From: Rugalucina vietnamica
Taxonomy: Eukaryota; Mollusca; Bivalvia; Lucinida; Lucinidae
DNA: 64,000 nucleotides
Assembly: GCA_964017185.1 (NCBI GenBank)
Contig: OZ024882.1
Location: 41,585,431-41,649,430 of the forward strand
Reading direction: 5' to 3'
In this document: one piece after another, positions 28,401 through 34,339 of the stretch
Numbering within the stretch: the stretch's first letter is position 1
Layout of the letters: each line of letters begins with the position of its first letter
Notes under the pieces: model-generated
The model's input: only the letters and a program-made list of their open reading frames with translations
Database searches by the model: none
Told to the model about the DNA's origin: nothing
Position numbers and translations under genes: made by a program

Positions 28401-31400
28401 TTGTTACCTAGAAAACAATGCAATTCGAAGCCTAATATGTATGTATTAAGCATATTACTCGTATTATACAAATCTTACGCAGATGTCAATTTAGGTGTTA
28501 GTCCCATCAAACTAATGCCATGATGTAACGCTTTCTTTTCTTTTGTTCTTCATTTTTATCGTGTCGGTGATACGTGTGATTGTATAAACGACCACAAACA
28601 TACATCGTAGTCTCTCGTTCCATTTCAGAATGCTTTATTTCAAGTTTATAAATGTTTATGACCGCTCTGACAACGAGACACATCCCTGCCCTCAGAACAA
28701 GTGCCCCATGGTTCAGATTAGGATTATCCATGGTAACCGCAATGATGCAGACTGCAGGAGCCGATTGTACCATAATATACATTCAGCAGACGTAAGAAAC
28801 AGTGAATGAATATTTTGCTTGTATTAAGATACGATTAACTGTTGGTGGTGGTATCGGTGATTTCCGAAAAAAAATAGAATTTTAGGTGCAAAATTATCGA
28901 CAATCACAAACAGTAATGCCACGATAAATATGCACAAAGCAATATGTATATTGGTGTTCAAAGGTGTTTAAAAGTATATCTAACTATTTTAACGCAATAG
29001 TATCAGAACAGAATAAATTTGAAATGCCGTTCTATATTTTATGTATCAAAGTGTAGTATCCCACCGTCACATTTTTGTGGTTTTTGTGTCTTCATGATGA
29101 TTTAATAACTGGTGTCGTAATTACGTTGAATGTCACTCCTTTTCAGAATCGACATATTTCATTGCGTCACGATACAAGCCATTTATCAGCTAGCAGTGCC
29201 CACCCACCAAGTGTAAGATGCCGCAAATACATATCTAAGATATCAACACATAATTTTATTGGGCGCCACATTTTTGCCCTTATAACATTGAATGAAATTG
29301 TGTGGATAAATGAGAAGTGAAATTATTGCCACAAAGTATCACTTTCAGAAGTCTTAACTATTCCCTAATATGCATTTGCAACACACATGTTGAATAATAA
29401 AATTCAAAATCCATTAAAAGAACTTTAGCCATGCATGTAGTATAAAACGCAAATTTTGGGCTCACATTATTCAAGAAATAATGATGGTCTTTCTCATTAG
29501 TGAGAGACGAATGACCAGTATTAAGTCTAGTAATTATTTAAAAACATAAAACTATCCACTTTCTTTTCCATCTAAGAAGATTATAAGAATTATGAGCTAC
29601 ATGTACCGCACCAGAAAACCAAGAATCTGCATATGCAAAATAGCGCCTTTGTTTTTGCTACACGGATTGTACAATCCCTCTTCCTCTTAAATCTGAGATT
29701 TCAAGCTTCTAGCCTTCTTCTGTGACTGTACAGGCCGGTTTGTGTCGGACCTGGTCAAACCCCAAATTGTTGGTTTTCAAATGCGTAGGCTCATATTATA
29801 TTGCATGCAGTCTAAGCGAAAATAGTAGGCATTTGCTGGCTTTTTTGCACTTTGTTCCTATTGAACACAGATTATGAAACTTGTGTGTTTACAGTCTTGG
29901 GGCGCAGGGCCTACCAAACCGTTCCTGAACCGTATACCGGTCGATGGTGGGTTTGGACACTGGACAGTCTGGGGCTCCTGCAGCAAATCATGCGGTGGTA
30001 AAATCATGGTTTCATGTTCTTGATTTTATTTGGTATTCGGGGTTTCCGATCAGGTGCAACACAAATCGGCCTGTACAGTCACAGAAGCAGGCTAGAGGCT
30101 TGACATTTTGGATGTAAGTAGAAGAGGCATTGTACTATCCGAGTAGCGAAAACAAAGACGCTGATCAGCTGTGCAGTCACTGCACAGCTGATCTGCGCCT
30201 TTGTTTTCGCATTTGCAAAAATCATATGATGCGGCTCATTTAGTTGTTTAATTATAACAGTTGGCCAAACGCTACGGTTCGCGAATAAGCTACATGTAGC
30301 AACTACATTTATGTAGACAACGTGAATATCTTATGCTATCAGCGGTAACATGTAATATACGTTAGATTATTTAAGTACGCAATGTTAAATTGCAAATTTA
30401 AAGTATTCTAAAAAAAATTCGGACCACAACAACTTTATCATATCATCAGATTTGTATTTTGTTAGTACATGTTTATGCTTTTACGTGGTTATTTCAGGAG
30501 GACAGCAAGAGCGGTCCCGGGCTTGTGACTCACCTCTACCCGCACACGGAGGCAAGGACTGTCAGGGTAGCCACAGGGAGATGAGAGCCTGCAATACCCA
30601 CCACTGTGGTACATATTATAATACTTATCGTCATTTTTGGAATGAGGGTGGTATTTTTATAATTACTATCCTGAAATACAAACAAAGTTTGATTTAGTTT
30701 TAACATACTTATTTTCAACATCAATTTGGCATGCGAAACATATTCACATACAATAACAAAGTATATGCTATTAGATTATATTTTGAAAGGAAAAATGGCG
30801 GCGCACATGCATACGTCTATATTTGTGATTAGATATTTCAAATAATTATTGGCGATTTGGTCTATTTATCTACTACATGCACACGTACATGCATCAGGAA
30901 AACATGTCCGTGAAATGTATACCCCTTTATACCCCACTTTTATATAGTAAAACTGGGGTATGCAGGGGTATACCTATTTTTATTATTTTTGCTCCAAAAC
31001 ATAGATTGTGAGTACTCGTTAGAACCGCCTCGCCGAGGCGGTTCTAACGTGTACCCACAATCTATGTTTTGAGCAAAAATAAGAAAAATATCAAAAAAAT
31101 TACCAACCAAATTTTCAATTTTTAAAACTAAAAAAATCTCTGTTGATTGCATGGGCATGTTTTCGTAATGGCACCCAAACAACCATCATCTTTGCGATGC
31201 AAACATTGTCCCCAATGTGTCCTACTGCCGTCTATATTATGATAAAGTATAGGAACACTACTACCCTACTTTCTTCTTTCCAGCCATAGACGGTGGTTTT
31301 AGCGCTTGGTCACACTGGAGCGCGTGTACTAAAGTATCAGGTTGCCATGGTTACAAGAAGAGGTCAAGGTCATGTAATAACCCAACCCCGAATTATGACG

Positions 31401-31453
31401 GGGCTTATTGTCACGGATCAGATGAGGAAGTTGACACATGCCTTGTTTGTTGA
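1326..31453 (+). CDS. CEMIP/TMEM2-like secreted hyaluronidase-family protein with C-terminal TSP1 repeats (26 coding exons)
   Basis: Twenty-six exons with GT-AG borders and matching phases sum to 3582 nt, 1193 aa plus stop. Order of parts: hydrophobic signal peptide (about residues 1-21); G8 domain (about 25-150, with WPHGK and HGQKKLPWT); ILEI/FAM3-like domain (about 178-288); a region collinear with the CEMIP parallel beta-helix (about 300-890, with HMGQQ, YPLHFHMC, FSRCITVHG, NAWLRGG, FYDGP); a further CEMIP-like stretch to about 1066; then two thrombospondin type-1 repeats (about 1086-1193). CEMIP and TMEM2 (CEMIP2) bind and depolymerise hyaluronan outside the cell. The present protein has no second hydrophobic segment, so it should be secreted like CEMIP rather than anchored like TMEM2. 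Vertebrate CEMIP ends in an ILEI-like domain and has no TSP1 repeats, so the tail differs. The substrate is inferred from family; a mollusc enzyme might act on another glycosaminoglycan. No broken codon or frameshift was found. Confidence 0.9.
1783..2136 (+). repeat. Family J MITE with GGCAAATATATAGGTTACTG termini, copy 1
   Basis: Left end TTCGGCAAATATATAGGTTA, right end CAGTAACCTATTTGCCC. Both inner arms share TTTTCCGTTAGAAA words. A second copy lies inverted at about 31.65-31.97 kb, so copies bracket the CEMIP-like gene. Confidence 0.75.
2233..2364 (+). CDS. CEMIP-like exon 2: G8 domain
   Basis: 44 codons, phase 0 at both ends, acceptor CTTGCAG and donor GTTAGA. It contains DESPPELDHIQIEANGRLVW, the G8 pattern of a beta strand ending in a hydrophobic G-x-L-x-F/W. 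Confidence 0.88.
3013..3289 (+). repeat. Family A palindromic MITE, copy 2
   Basis: Same structure as copy 1, in an intron of the CEMIP-like gene. The central hairpin (GAACCGCCTCGCTGAGGCGG) is intact, and the right end reads GGGCGTGTTTTCGTAATG. Confidence 0.8.
3583..3667 (+). CDS. CEMIP-like exon 3: G8 domain
   Basis: 85 nt between TTTTAATCAG and GTAAAT, phase 0 to phase 1. It encodes a short stretch with MDIGSEDCPFTGPAHI, the G8 IGSE-C-P motif seen across CEMIP and fibrocystin proteins. Confidence 0.9.
4848..4889 (+). repeat. Poly(A) tract (~42 A)
   Basis: Uninterrupted A run in intron 3, about 90 bp before exon 4. It could be the tail of a degraded retroposon or simple slippage; no SINE head was recognised beside it. 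Confidence 0.8.
4981..5159 (+). CDS. CEMIP-like exon 4: end of G8 domain
   Basis: 179 nt, phase 1 to phase 0, acceptor ATTCAG, donor GTTTGT. It carries ADGGTIEIHGQKKLPWTKL, the strongly conserved G8 tail. A shifted reading frame over the same bases also stays open and should not be used. Confidence 0.92.
5238..5879. repeat. Element with AGCAGTCACACA termini and ACGCG-rich body, copy 1
   Basis: The left end AGCAGTCACACA...ATAATCCAAACGC is mirrored at the right by GCGTTTGGATTATAGGC...TGTGTGACT. The inside is a run of variants of AACGCGYRTAAAACGTGC. A nested start (AGCAGTCACACATTAGCG) at about 5342 suggests one insertion within another. In intron 4. Confidence 0.75.
6754..6919 (+). CDS. CEMIP-like exon 5: ILEI-like domain, first half
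   Basis: 166 nt from TTTTACAG to GTGAGT, phase 0 to phase 1. It reads ENWEHAVVAYVMNVDSN and then FELFSTWQAAAERTRLTTLL, consistent with an ILEI/FAM3 fold (strand, then helix with a spaced partner). Confidence 0.82.
7170..7695 (+). repeat. Family I repeat with symmetric GATGAAATATATTTGGTA arms, copy 1
   Basis: It contains CATATTTCATCGAGTGAGTTG and a mirrored AAGTCACGAGATGAAATATAT, followed by GATATCA-rich sequence. A reversed copy occurs at about 39.65-40.05 kb. Confidence 0.65.
7894..8162 (-). repeat. Family A palindromic MITE, copy 3 (reversed)
   Basis: Reverse orientation: begins CATTACGAAAACTTGTCC and ends ACATGTTTTCCTGATGA. One arm of the central palindrome is shortened, leaving only AGAGGCGGTTCTAACG. 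Confidence 0.8.
8247..8423 (+). CDS. CEMIP-like exon 6: ILEI-like domain, second half
   Basis: 177 nt, acceptor CTTTTCAG, donor GTAAGC, phase 1 to phase 1. It contains ISNGDYLLLAVRHNVHFG, the ILEI signature in which a hydrophobic LLLAV strand follows a G-D turn, then FETLAFGKI. Confidence 0.85.
9128..9330 (-). mobile_element. tRNA-Thr-derived SINE with target-site duplication
   Basis: Read on the minus strand, it starts with a tRNA-like head having an A box (TGGTGCAGTGG), an anticodon loop CTTGTAA (Thr, UGU) and a B box (GGTTCGATCCC). A body containing GAGCCTTCGGGTGC follows, then a ~28-nt A tail. The 12-bp word GATAGAGTTATT flanks it on both sides (9118-9129 and 9330-9341), which fits L1/RTE-type retroposition. 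Truncated body copies follow at 9350-9580. Confidence 0.85.
9350..9580 (-). repeat. Truncated tandem copies of SINE body
   Basis: Three or more repeats of CTGGG-AACCAGTACT separated by TTTGC-rich spacers, with one GAGCACCCGAAGGCTC word. They match the SINE body just upstream but lack the tRNA head. Reading frames here are repeat artefacts. Confidence 0.65.
10405..10510. repeat. Central palindrome of the CRE-rich foldback element
   Basis: CATTTCATATGAAATTTATT and its mirror enclose a short GCTGAAGGCTCG loop. The outer arms are ACTCGTGGTCATTTC and GAAATGACCACTCGTG. Confidence 0.8.
11538..11905. repeat. Degenerate CATATAATGAAGTT tandem repeat
   Basis: About 15-20 imperfect units of CATATAATGAAGTT or CATCATATAATG, spaced about 20 bp. 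It follows directly after the foldback element in intron 6. No coding reading is supported. Confidence 0.7.
12045..12275 (+). CDS. CEMIP-like exon 7: linker to beta-helix region
   Basis: 231 nt, acceptor GTTTCAAAG, donor GTGTGG, phase 1 to phase 1. It reads VSRAVKNGVMYSRSAMVSD and then KAMTKDGGFPKLRLLEDAS. It follows a 3.6-kb intron filled with repeats (8424-12044). Confidence 0.82.
12570..13328. mobile_element. TTAA-flanked non-autonomous element built of CGTGGTGAATCG words
   Basis: TTAA at both borders. Terminal inverted repeat CCCCGTTTACACATTCACG at the left and its reverse complement at the right. The inside is almost wholly variants of TCGTGGTGAATCGTAGCG on both strands. TTAA targets point to piggyBac-type mobilisation, which is inference since no transposase is present. 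It sits in intron 7, and minus-strand reading frames across it are repeat artefacts. Confidence 0.8.
13390..13494 (+). CDS. CEMIP-like exon 8
   Basis: 105 nt, acceptor TTTCTACAG, donor GTAAGT, phase 1 to phase 1. It begins GDKVVLTSTDFDWNQAEE, which is collinear with the GDKVV-STDY-QAEE block of CEMIP. Confidence 0.92.
13786..13958 (+). CDS. CEMIP-like exon 9
   Basis: 173 nt, acceptor CTACTACAG, donor GTACAC, phase 1 to phase 0. It contains GEVALLTRNIVIEGEVENQC and ends DTYGGHFK, the CEMIP block L-S/T-RNI-V-GE-E--C followed by D-FGGH. Confidence 0.93.
14228..14297 (+). CDS. CEMIP-like exon 10
   Basis: 70 nt, acceptor TTTTTCAG, donor GTAAGG, phase 0 to phase 1. It reads GATVHIEGAELFHMGQQTD. 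The ELFHMGQQ motif is a CEMIP-family hallmark. Confidence 0.92.
14560..14690 (+). CDS. CEMIP-like exon 11
   Basis: 131 nt, acceptor GTTATAG, donor GTTTGA, phase 1 to phase 0. It contains RYPLHFHMCFD, VRENSIHDAFSRCITVHG and GSHGVM. The HFH pair and the SRC-TVHG block are the most conserved CEMIP/TMEM2 motifs in this protein. Confidence 0.95.
14990..15065. repeat. Family K hairpin (GCAAACAGAATAGCCCCAGA), copy 1
   Basis: AGCAAACAGAATAGCCCCAG and its reverse complement are separated by about 25 bp (GACGCGGCGTTCTGTGGCG). Related copies lie at 43.5, 48.45 and 52.18 kb. Confidence 0.75.
15164..15294 (+). CDS. CEMIP-like exon 12
   Basis: 131 nt, acceptor TGTTTTCAG, donor GTTTGT, phase 0 to phase 2. 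It reads NTLGHAYFIEDGGEKDTTFD and ends near TGELIPSD, matching the GH-FF-EDG-E--NTFD block of CEMIP. The reading frame runs on past the donor as intron. Confidence 0.92.
15900..15969 (+). CDS. CEMIP-like exon 13
   Basis: 70 nt, acceptor TGATTTCAG, donor GTATAC, phase 2 to phase 0. It encodes KPANFWITSPLTRLRNNVAA, equal to the FW---P-N-L--C-AAG segment of CEMIP. Confidence 0.88.
16274..16408 (+). CDS. CEMIP-like exon 14
   Basis: 135 nt, acceptor AATTGACAG, donor GTTAGT, phase 0 at both ends. It reads GHGIWFVYPIHPLGPS and then EFDNNVAHSNVL, matching G-GFWF-F---P-GPS and F-NN-AHSN of CEMIP. Confidence 0.92.
16897..17026 (+). CDS. CEMIP-like exon 15
   Basis: 130 nt, acceptor TTTTATCAG, donor GTACAC, phase 0 to phase 1. 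It reads SGLFADSRLLSDGSVGDGQ and PGKEVVINRLT. It precedes the AYKN start of the next exon. Confidence 0.88.
17356..17419 (+). CDS. CEMIP-like exon 16
   Basis: 64 nt, acceptor TTTACAG, donor GTAAGT, phase 1 to phase 2. It reads YKNSYQNAWLRGGWFHLKKC, the AYKN---GAWLRGG block of CEMIP. Too short to show in a simple ORF scan. Confidence 0.92.
17880..17915 (+). CDS. CEMIP-like exon 17 (36-nt micro-exon)
   Basis: 36 nt, acceptor CAATTTCAG, donor GTATAA, phase 2 to phase 2. It encodes LADSVKALTFA and corresponds to the FADN-IGLTLAS stretch of CEMIP. The phases on both sides only join with this piece in place. Confidence 0.85.
   Translation, partial: ASGQCQSFNIR
17935..18168 (-). repeat. Family B hairpin MITE, copy 1
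   Basis: About 234 bp with GAGCCGCGACGC termini and a 4-bp target duplication (ATAA/ATAA). The internal near-perfect hairpin GATCAGCTTCGCGGT sits between AGGCGCTGATC and GATCTGCGCCTTTG. Located in intron 17. Confidence 0.88.
18334..18557 (+). repeat. Family A palindromic MITE, copy 4 (hairpin deleted)
   Basis: The ends match other copies, but the second half of the central palindrome is missing (AGAACCGCCTCG runs straight into ATGTTTTGAGC). It lies between two oppositely oriented family B elements in intron 17. Confidence 0.78.
18578..18812 (+). repeat. Family B hairpin MITE, copy 2
   Basis: Opposite orientation to copy 1 and in the same intron. Flanked by ATTT/ATTT. The termini read GAGCCGCATCGTGAGAAAACC and GCGTCGCGGCTC. 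Confidence 0.88.
18852..18897 (+). repeat. Poly(A) tract (~46 A)
   Basis: Homopolymer in intron 17, about 40 bp after family B copy 2. No retroposon body was recognised. Confidence 0.8.
19015..19125 (+). CDS. CEMIP-like exon 18
   Basis: 111 nt, acceptor CTCTGTAG, donor GTATGT, phase 2 to phase 2. It contains QEQFISDSVILGMSKNLGEP, matching Q-I-NSLFVGES-N-G. A 1.1-kb intron with two family B elements and one family A element separates it from exon 17. Confidence 0.9.
19561..19744 (+). CDS. CEMIP-like exon 19
   Basis: 184 nt, acceptor TTTCATAG, donor GTAAGC, phase 2 to phase 0. It reads HPVQGFTFYDGPVWAKNIWF and ends KFGFVDG, matching P-RG-QLYDGP--I-NC-F. A family B hairpin element starts 15 bp after the exon end. 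Confidence 0.92.
19759..19992 (-). repeat. Family B hairpin MITE, copy 3 (next to exon 19 donor)
   Basis: Begins 15 bp after the end of exon 19. Target duplication AACT/AACT. The hairpin core CAGCTTCGCAGTTACTGCGA is intact. Confidence 0.88.
21035..21190. repeat. Palindrome with GTGTTCAAACA arms
   Basis: GATCAACCATGGTTTGTTTC...GTGTTCAAACATTCG at the left mirrors CGAATGTTTGAACACTGAAA and CCATGGTTGATC at the right. The loop is centred on GCGGCCTGCGGCC. Confidence 0.82.
22423..22473 (+). repeat. Poly(A) tract (~51 A)
   Basis: Longest homopolymer in the window, inside the 3.8-kb composite. Confidence 0.82.
22722..22768. repeat. CA/CGCACA microsatellite
   Basis: About 47 bp of CA repeats with CG interruptions (ACACGCACACACGCACG). 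Confidence 0.85.
22795..23689. repeat. Element with AGCAGTCACACA termini, copy 2, interrupted
   Basis: Same ends (AGCAGTCATACATTAG and CTAATGTGTGACTGCT) and ACGCG-rich body as the copy at 5.2 kb. It is interrupted near 23.40-23.58 kb by an unrelated foldback element. Confidence 0.72.
23405..23578. repeat. 170-bp palindrome with ACGGTGAATTATC arms
   Basis: TTTTACTTTACGGTGAATTA and the mirrored TAATTCACCGTAAAGTAAAA enclose AACGCG-GATGTTG and GGGCAGAT-GCGAT arms. The centre reads CGGCTGCGCCG. It interrupts the AGCAGTCA element copy 2. Confidence 0.82.
24216..24445 (+). repeat. Family B hairpin MITE, copy 4
   Basis: GAGCCGCCTCATGAGAAAACC to CTCACAGATGGCTC, flanked by ATTA/ATTT. Located about 90 bp before exon 20. 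Confidence 0.85.
24535..24750 (+). CDS. CEMIP-like exon 20
   Basis: 216 nt, phase 0 at both ends, donor GTTAGA. I placed the acceptor at TTTGCAATTTAAG because the nearer AACAG would shift the frame. It then reads GNRVYDGDEGLHDFSRRDGD and YDGSVTG, matching the DGDK--VFHDVDGSVS block, and ends at NWNMAICPHTYGK. A family B element starts 11 bp after the exon end. An open frame on the minus strand across this exon is a shadow. Confidence 0.88.
24761..24995 (+). repeat. Family B hairpin MITE, copy 5 (next to exon 20 donor)
   Basis: Begins 11 bp after exon 20. GAGCCTGTGCATGAGAAAACC and CTCATGCACAGGCTC termini, flanked by ATAT/ATAT. Confidence 0.88.
25302..26027. repeat. Long-arm inverted-repeat element (~725 bp)
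   Basis: Arms of about 330 bp: AAGGGGATGCCAATTGTCAA at the left returns as TTGACAATTGGCATCCCCTT at the right. Further mirrored blocks include GCATGCCAGACGGATGAAAA and AATATTCTGTATTCGATG. The arms have diverged by scattered substitutions. In intron 20, about 170 bp before exon 21. Confidence 0.85.
26196..26404 (+). CDS. CEMIP-like exon 21
   Basis: 209 nt, acceptor CTTATCCCAG, donor GTGAGT, phase 0 to phase 2. It reads IMVRDDIPQINETLRMN and then FVVILGGSHTYTLHWSNYVP, matching I-KND-P-----L and the GYTIHW block of CEMIP. Confidence 0.92.
26558..27580. mobile_element. Mariner-like non-autonomous remnant (~1.0 kb)
   Basis: The left end TA-CTTAGGCTGAGCAAAAA and the right end (reverse complement TA-CGAGGGGCGAGCAAAAAG) form imperfect terminal repeats next to TA dinucleotides, as for Tc1/mariner. 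Inner terminal words GTTCGTGGAC and GTTTGCGGAC also pair. No transposase frame was seen, so it is a deleted or MITE-type copy. In intron 21. Confidence 0.6.
27640..27832 (-). repeat. tRNA-derived SINE fragment
   Basis: On the minus strand, a B-box-like GGTTCGCGTCCCACACGGGG is followed by a SINE-like conserved body (GGTGGTTGTTCTCGGGGTTC). No A box is present, so it is 5'-truncated. The reading frames here on both strands are not genes. Confidence 0.6.
28004..28177 (+). CDS. CEMIP-like exon 22
   Basis: 174 nt, acceptor TTTCTCTAG, donor GTAATC, phase 2 to phase 2. It reads NKHVRFGVCLPRDATFDLYT, matching W-RVGLCYPRGTTF, and ends KKYYHDKTT, matching YYWDE--G. Confidence 0.92.
28629..28791 (+). 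CDS. CEMIP-like exon 23
   Basis: 163 nt, acceptor CATTTCAG, donor GTAAGA, phase 2 to phase 0. It reads MLYFKFINVYDRSDN and CPMVQIRIIHGNRNDADC. This is the last block that aligns with CEMIP (LLFLKL ... C--IKI-A ... DC-A). Confidence 0.9.
29594..29792 (+). repeat. Family B hairpin MITE, copy 6 (hairpin deleted)
   Basis: Ends as in other copies, but about 35 bp of the GATCAGCTTCGC hairpin are missing between GCATATGCAAAATA and GCGCCTTTG. About 100 bp before exon 24. Confidence 0.8.
29895..29997 (+). CDS. CEMIP-like exon 24: start of first TSP1 repeat
   Basis: 103 nt, acceptor TTTACAG, donor GTAAAA, phase 0 to phase 1. After a spacer (SWGAGPTKPFLNRIPVDGG) it reads FGHWTVWGSCSKSCG. WTVW fits the C-mannosylation W-x-x-W motif and CSKSCG fits the O-fucosylation C-S/T-x-S/T-C-G motif of TSP1 repeats. 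Confidence 0.92.
30038..30237 (-). repeat. Family B hairpin MITE, copy 7 (5'-truncated, next to exon 24 donor)
   Basis: Starts about 40 bp after exon 24, lacking the outer GAGCC terminus at its left. The core hairpin has changed to CAGCTGTGCAGTCACTGCA with compensating changes in both arms. Confidence 0.82.
30498..30608 (+). CDS. CEMIP-like exon 25: end of first TSP1 repeat
   Basis: 111 nt, acceptor TTATTTCAG, donor GTACAT, phase 1 to phase 1. It reads GGQQERSRACDSPLPAHGG and then CQGSHREMRACNTHHC, a canonical TSP1 second half. Symmetric phase-1 borders are typical of shuffled extracellular modules. Confidence 0.93.
30892..31170 (+). repeat. Family A palindromic MITE, copy 5
   Basis: Full copy with an intact central palindrome, in the last intron of the CEMIP-like gene, about 115 bp before the final exon. 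Confidence 0.82.
31284..31453 (+). CDS. CEMIP-like exon 26: second TSP1 repeat and stop
   Basis: 170 nt, acceptor CTTTCCAG, entering in phase 1. It encodes a whole second TSP1 repeat (FSAWSHWSACTKVSGC, YKKRSRSCNNP, then EEVDTCLVC) and ends in TGA right after the last cysteine. The CSxSCG fucose motif is replaced by CTKVSGC, so O-fucosylation is less likely here than in repeat 1. Confidence 0.9.
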
Positions 31454-32975
<1,522 letters not shown>

Positions 32976-33345
32976 AGAAAAAGTAGGCAATGATCAGGAA
33001 ATGGTGCAATCGGAAAGAAAATTCTACTCCAAAGACCGAGATGGTAAAAATCTAATCTGCACTCAGGTACTCATTATGAGAAAACATATCGTAAGCCGAG
33101 TGAACAACTATTTCCCAATAGGCGGCCACTCAGTAACCCGAACTTAGCTAAAACTATGAAAAGGTACAAGTAGACAAAGATCAGGAAAAGGCGCAATCAG
33201 AAAACGATTCTCACTCCAGAAACCGAGATGGGAAAAAAACTAAATTAACAATTAGTACCATGAAAACATAATCGTAAGCCGAATGAGCAGCTATTTTTCC
33301 AGTATGTGGCCACTCAGTTACCTAAACTTACTAACTGAAACATTT
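32976..33345 (+). repeat. Family F repeat, two direct copies
   Basis: Two direct copies of a unit with TAGGCAATGATCAGGAAATG, ATCGTAAGCCGAGTGA and GGCCACTCAGT-ACC. Family F is the commonest repeat in the downstream half of the window. Confidence 0.75.
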
Positions 33346-33479
33346 TCACGAATTTGTTAGTATATCACTGTGTGGATTCGATACACAGAGGTCATTTAAG
33401 TGATCTTAAACCGAATGCTGTATATCAATCTCTTCAAAAAAAGGAACAAATATGTACATTAATACTGCCATGGGGACTG

Positions 33480-34330
33480 TCAGTCGTGGGGGTTTCATAA
33501 GATTGACACCTATGCTACAACAATTACCCGATTAAATACGGTCCGCCAATATTACTTGTTTATTATGTCAATTAATATTTGAAACCTGCTGAGTGCCCCT
33601 ATGTACAAAATCTATTTCTTGAACATAATCGTGATAAACTGACTTGAGCAATTTGAGCATTCTTCAGAAAAGCAAGGAAAAAATATTTTATAGACATATT
33701 TAACCCTGTTTTCATTTACGATATAAGACTAACAGCCGATACATTCGTTGAAACGCCTTTCAAGAGATCTCAAATAAAGCTGTAAATCTATCTCATCCAA
33801 AAACGAACATACATGTACTTGCATGAATTTTAATAAATTCAGAAGCATTGTGCTGTCCATTCTGGGGGTTGTTAGGGTCATCAGATTGACACCTATGCTC
33901 TTACAATTACCAGGTTAATTATAACCCGTCAATATTTAGTGTATATGATGTCAATTACATGAATATGCTACTAATGGTGTGTCCAAAACGTACTGAATAA
34001 TTAATTTCATGAATAAACTCGTGGCGAATGGCATAGCATACTTTAAAATGGCATACATGTGAACCAGTGTCAAATGACTATATTGTGTTTCACAAACATT
34101 TGCTTTAGCAAATTTCTGTTTAATTAAATTAAATAAGTAATTGCTGGGACGCTTAGACACCTTTGAATATATTGATTTATTACGTCAGCAACGCTGAGCC
34201 GTCAGGTTGTCACCTTAAATCTTGTGGGGTTGTTAGGGTCATCAAATTGACACCTATGCCTCTACAATTACTAGGTTAATTATAACCTGTCAATGCTAAT
34301 TGCATATTATGTCAATTATATGCAATACAC
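33480..34330 (+). repeat. Family H: three direct copies at ~370-bp spacing
   Basis: The word GATTGACACCTATGC followed by ACAATTACC-GTTAATTAT and ATGTCAATTA occurs at about 33.50, 33.88 and 34.24 kb. Spacing is about 376 and 361 bp and identity falls between the cores, so this is an old tandem array or three insertions. Confidence 0.7.
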
Positions 34331-34339
34331 TCATGACAC

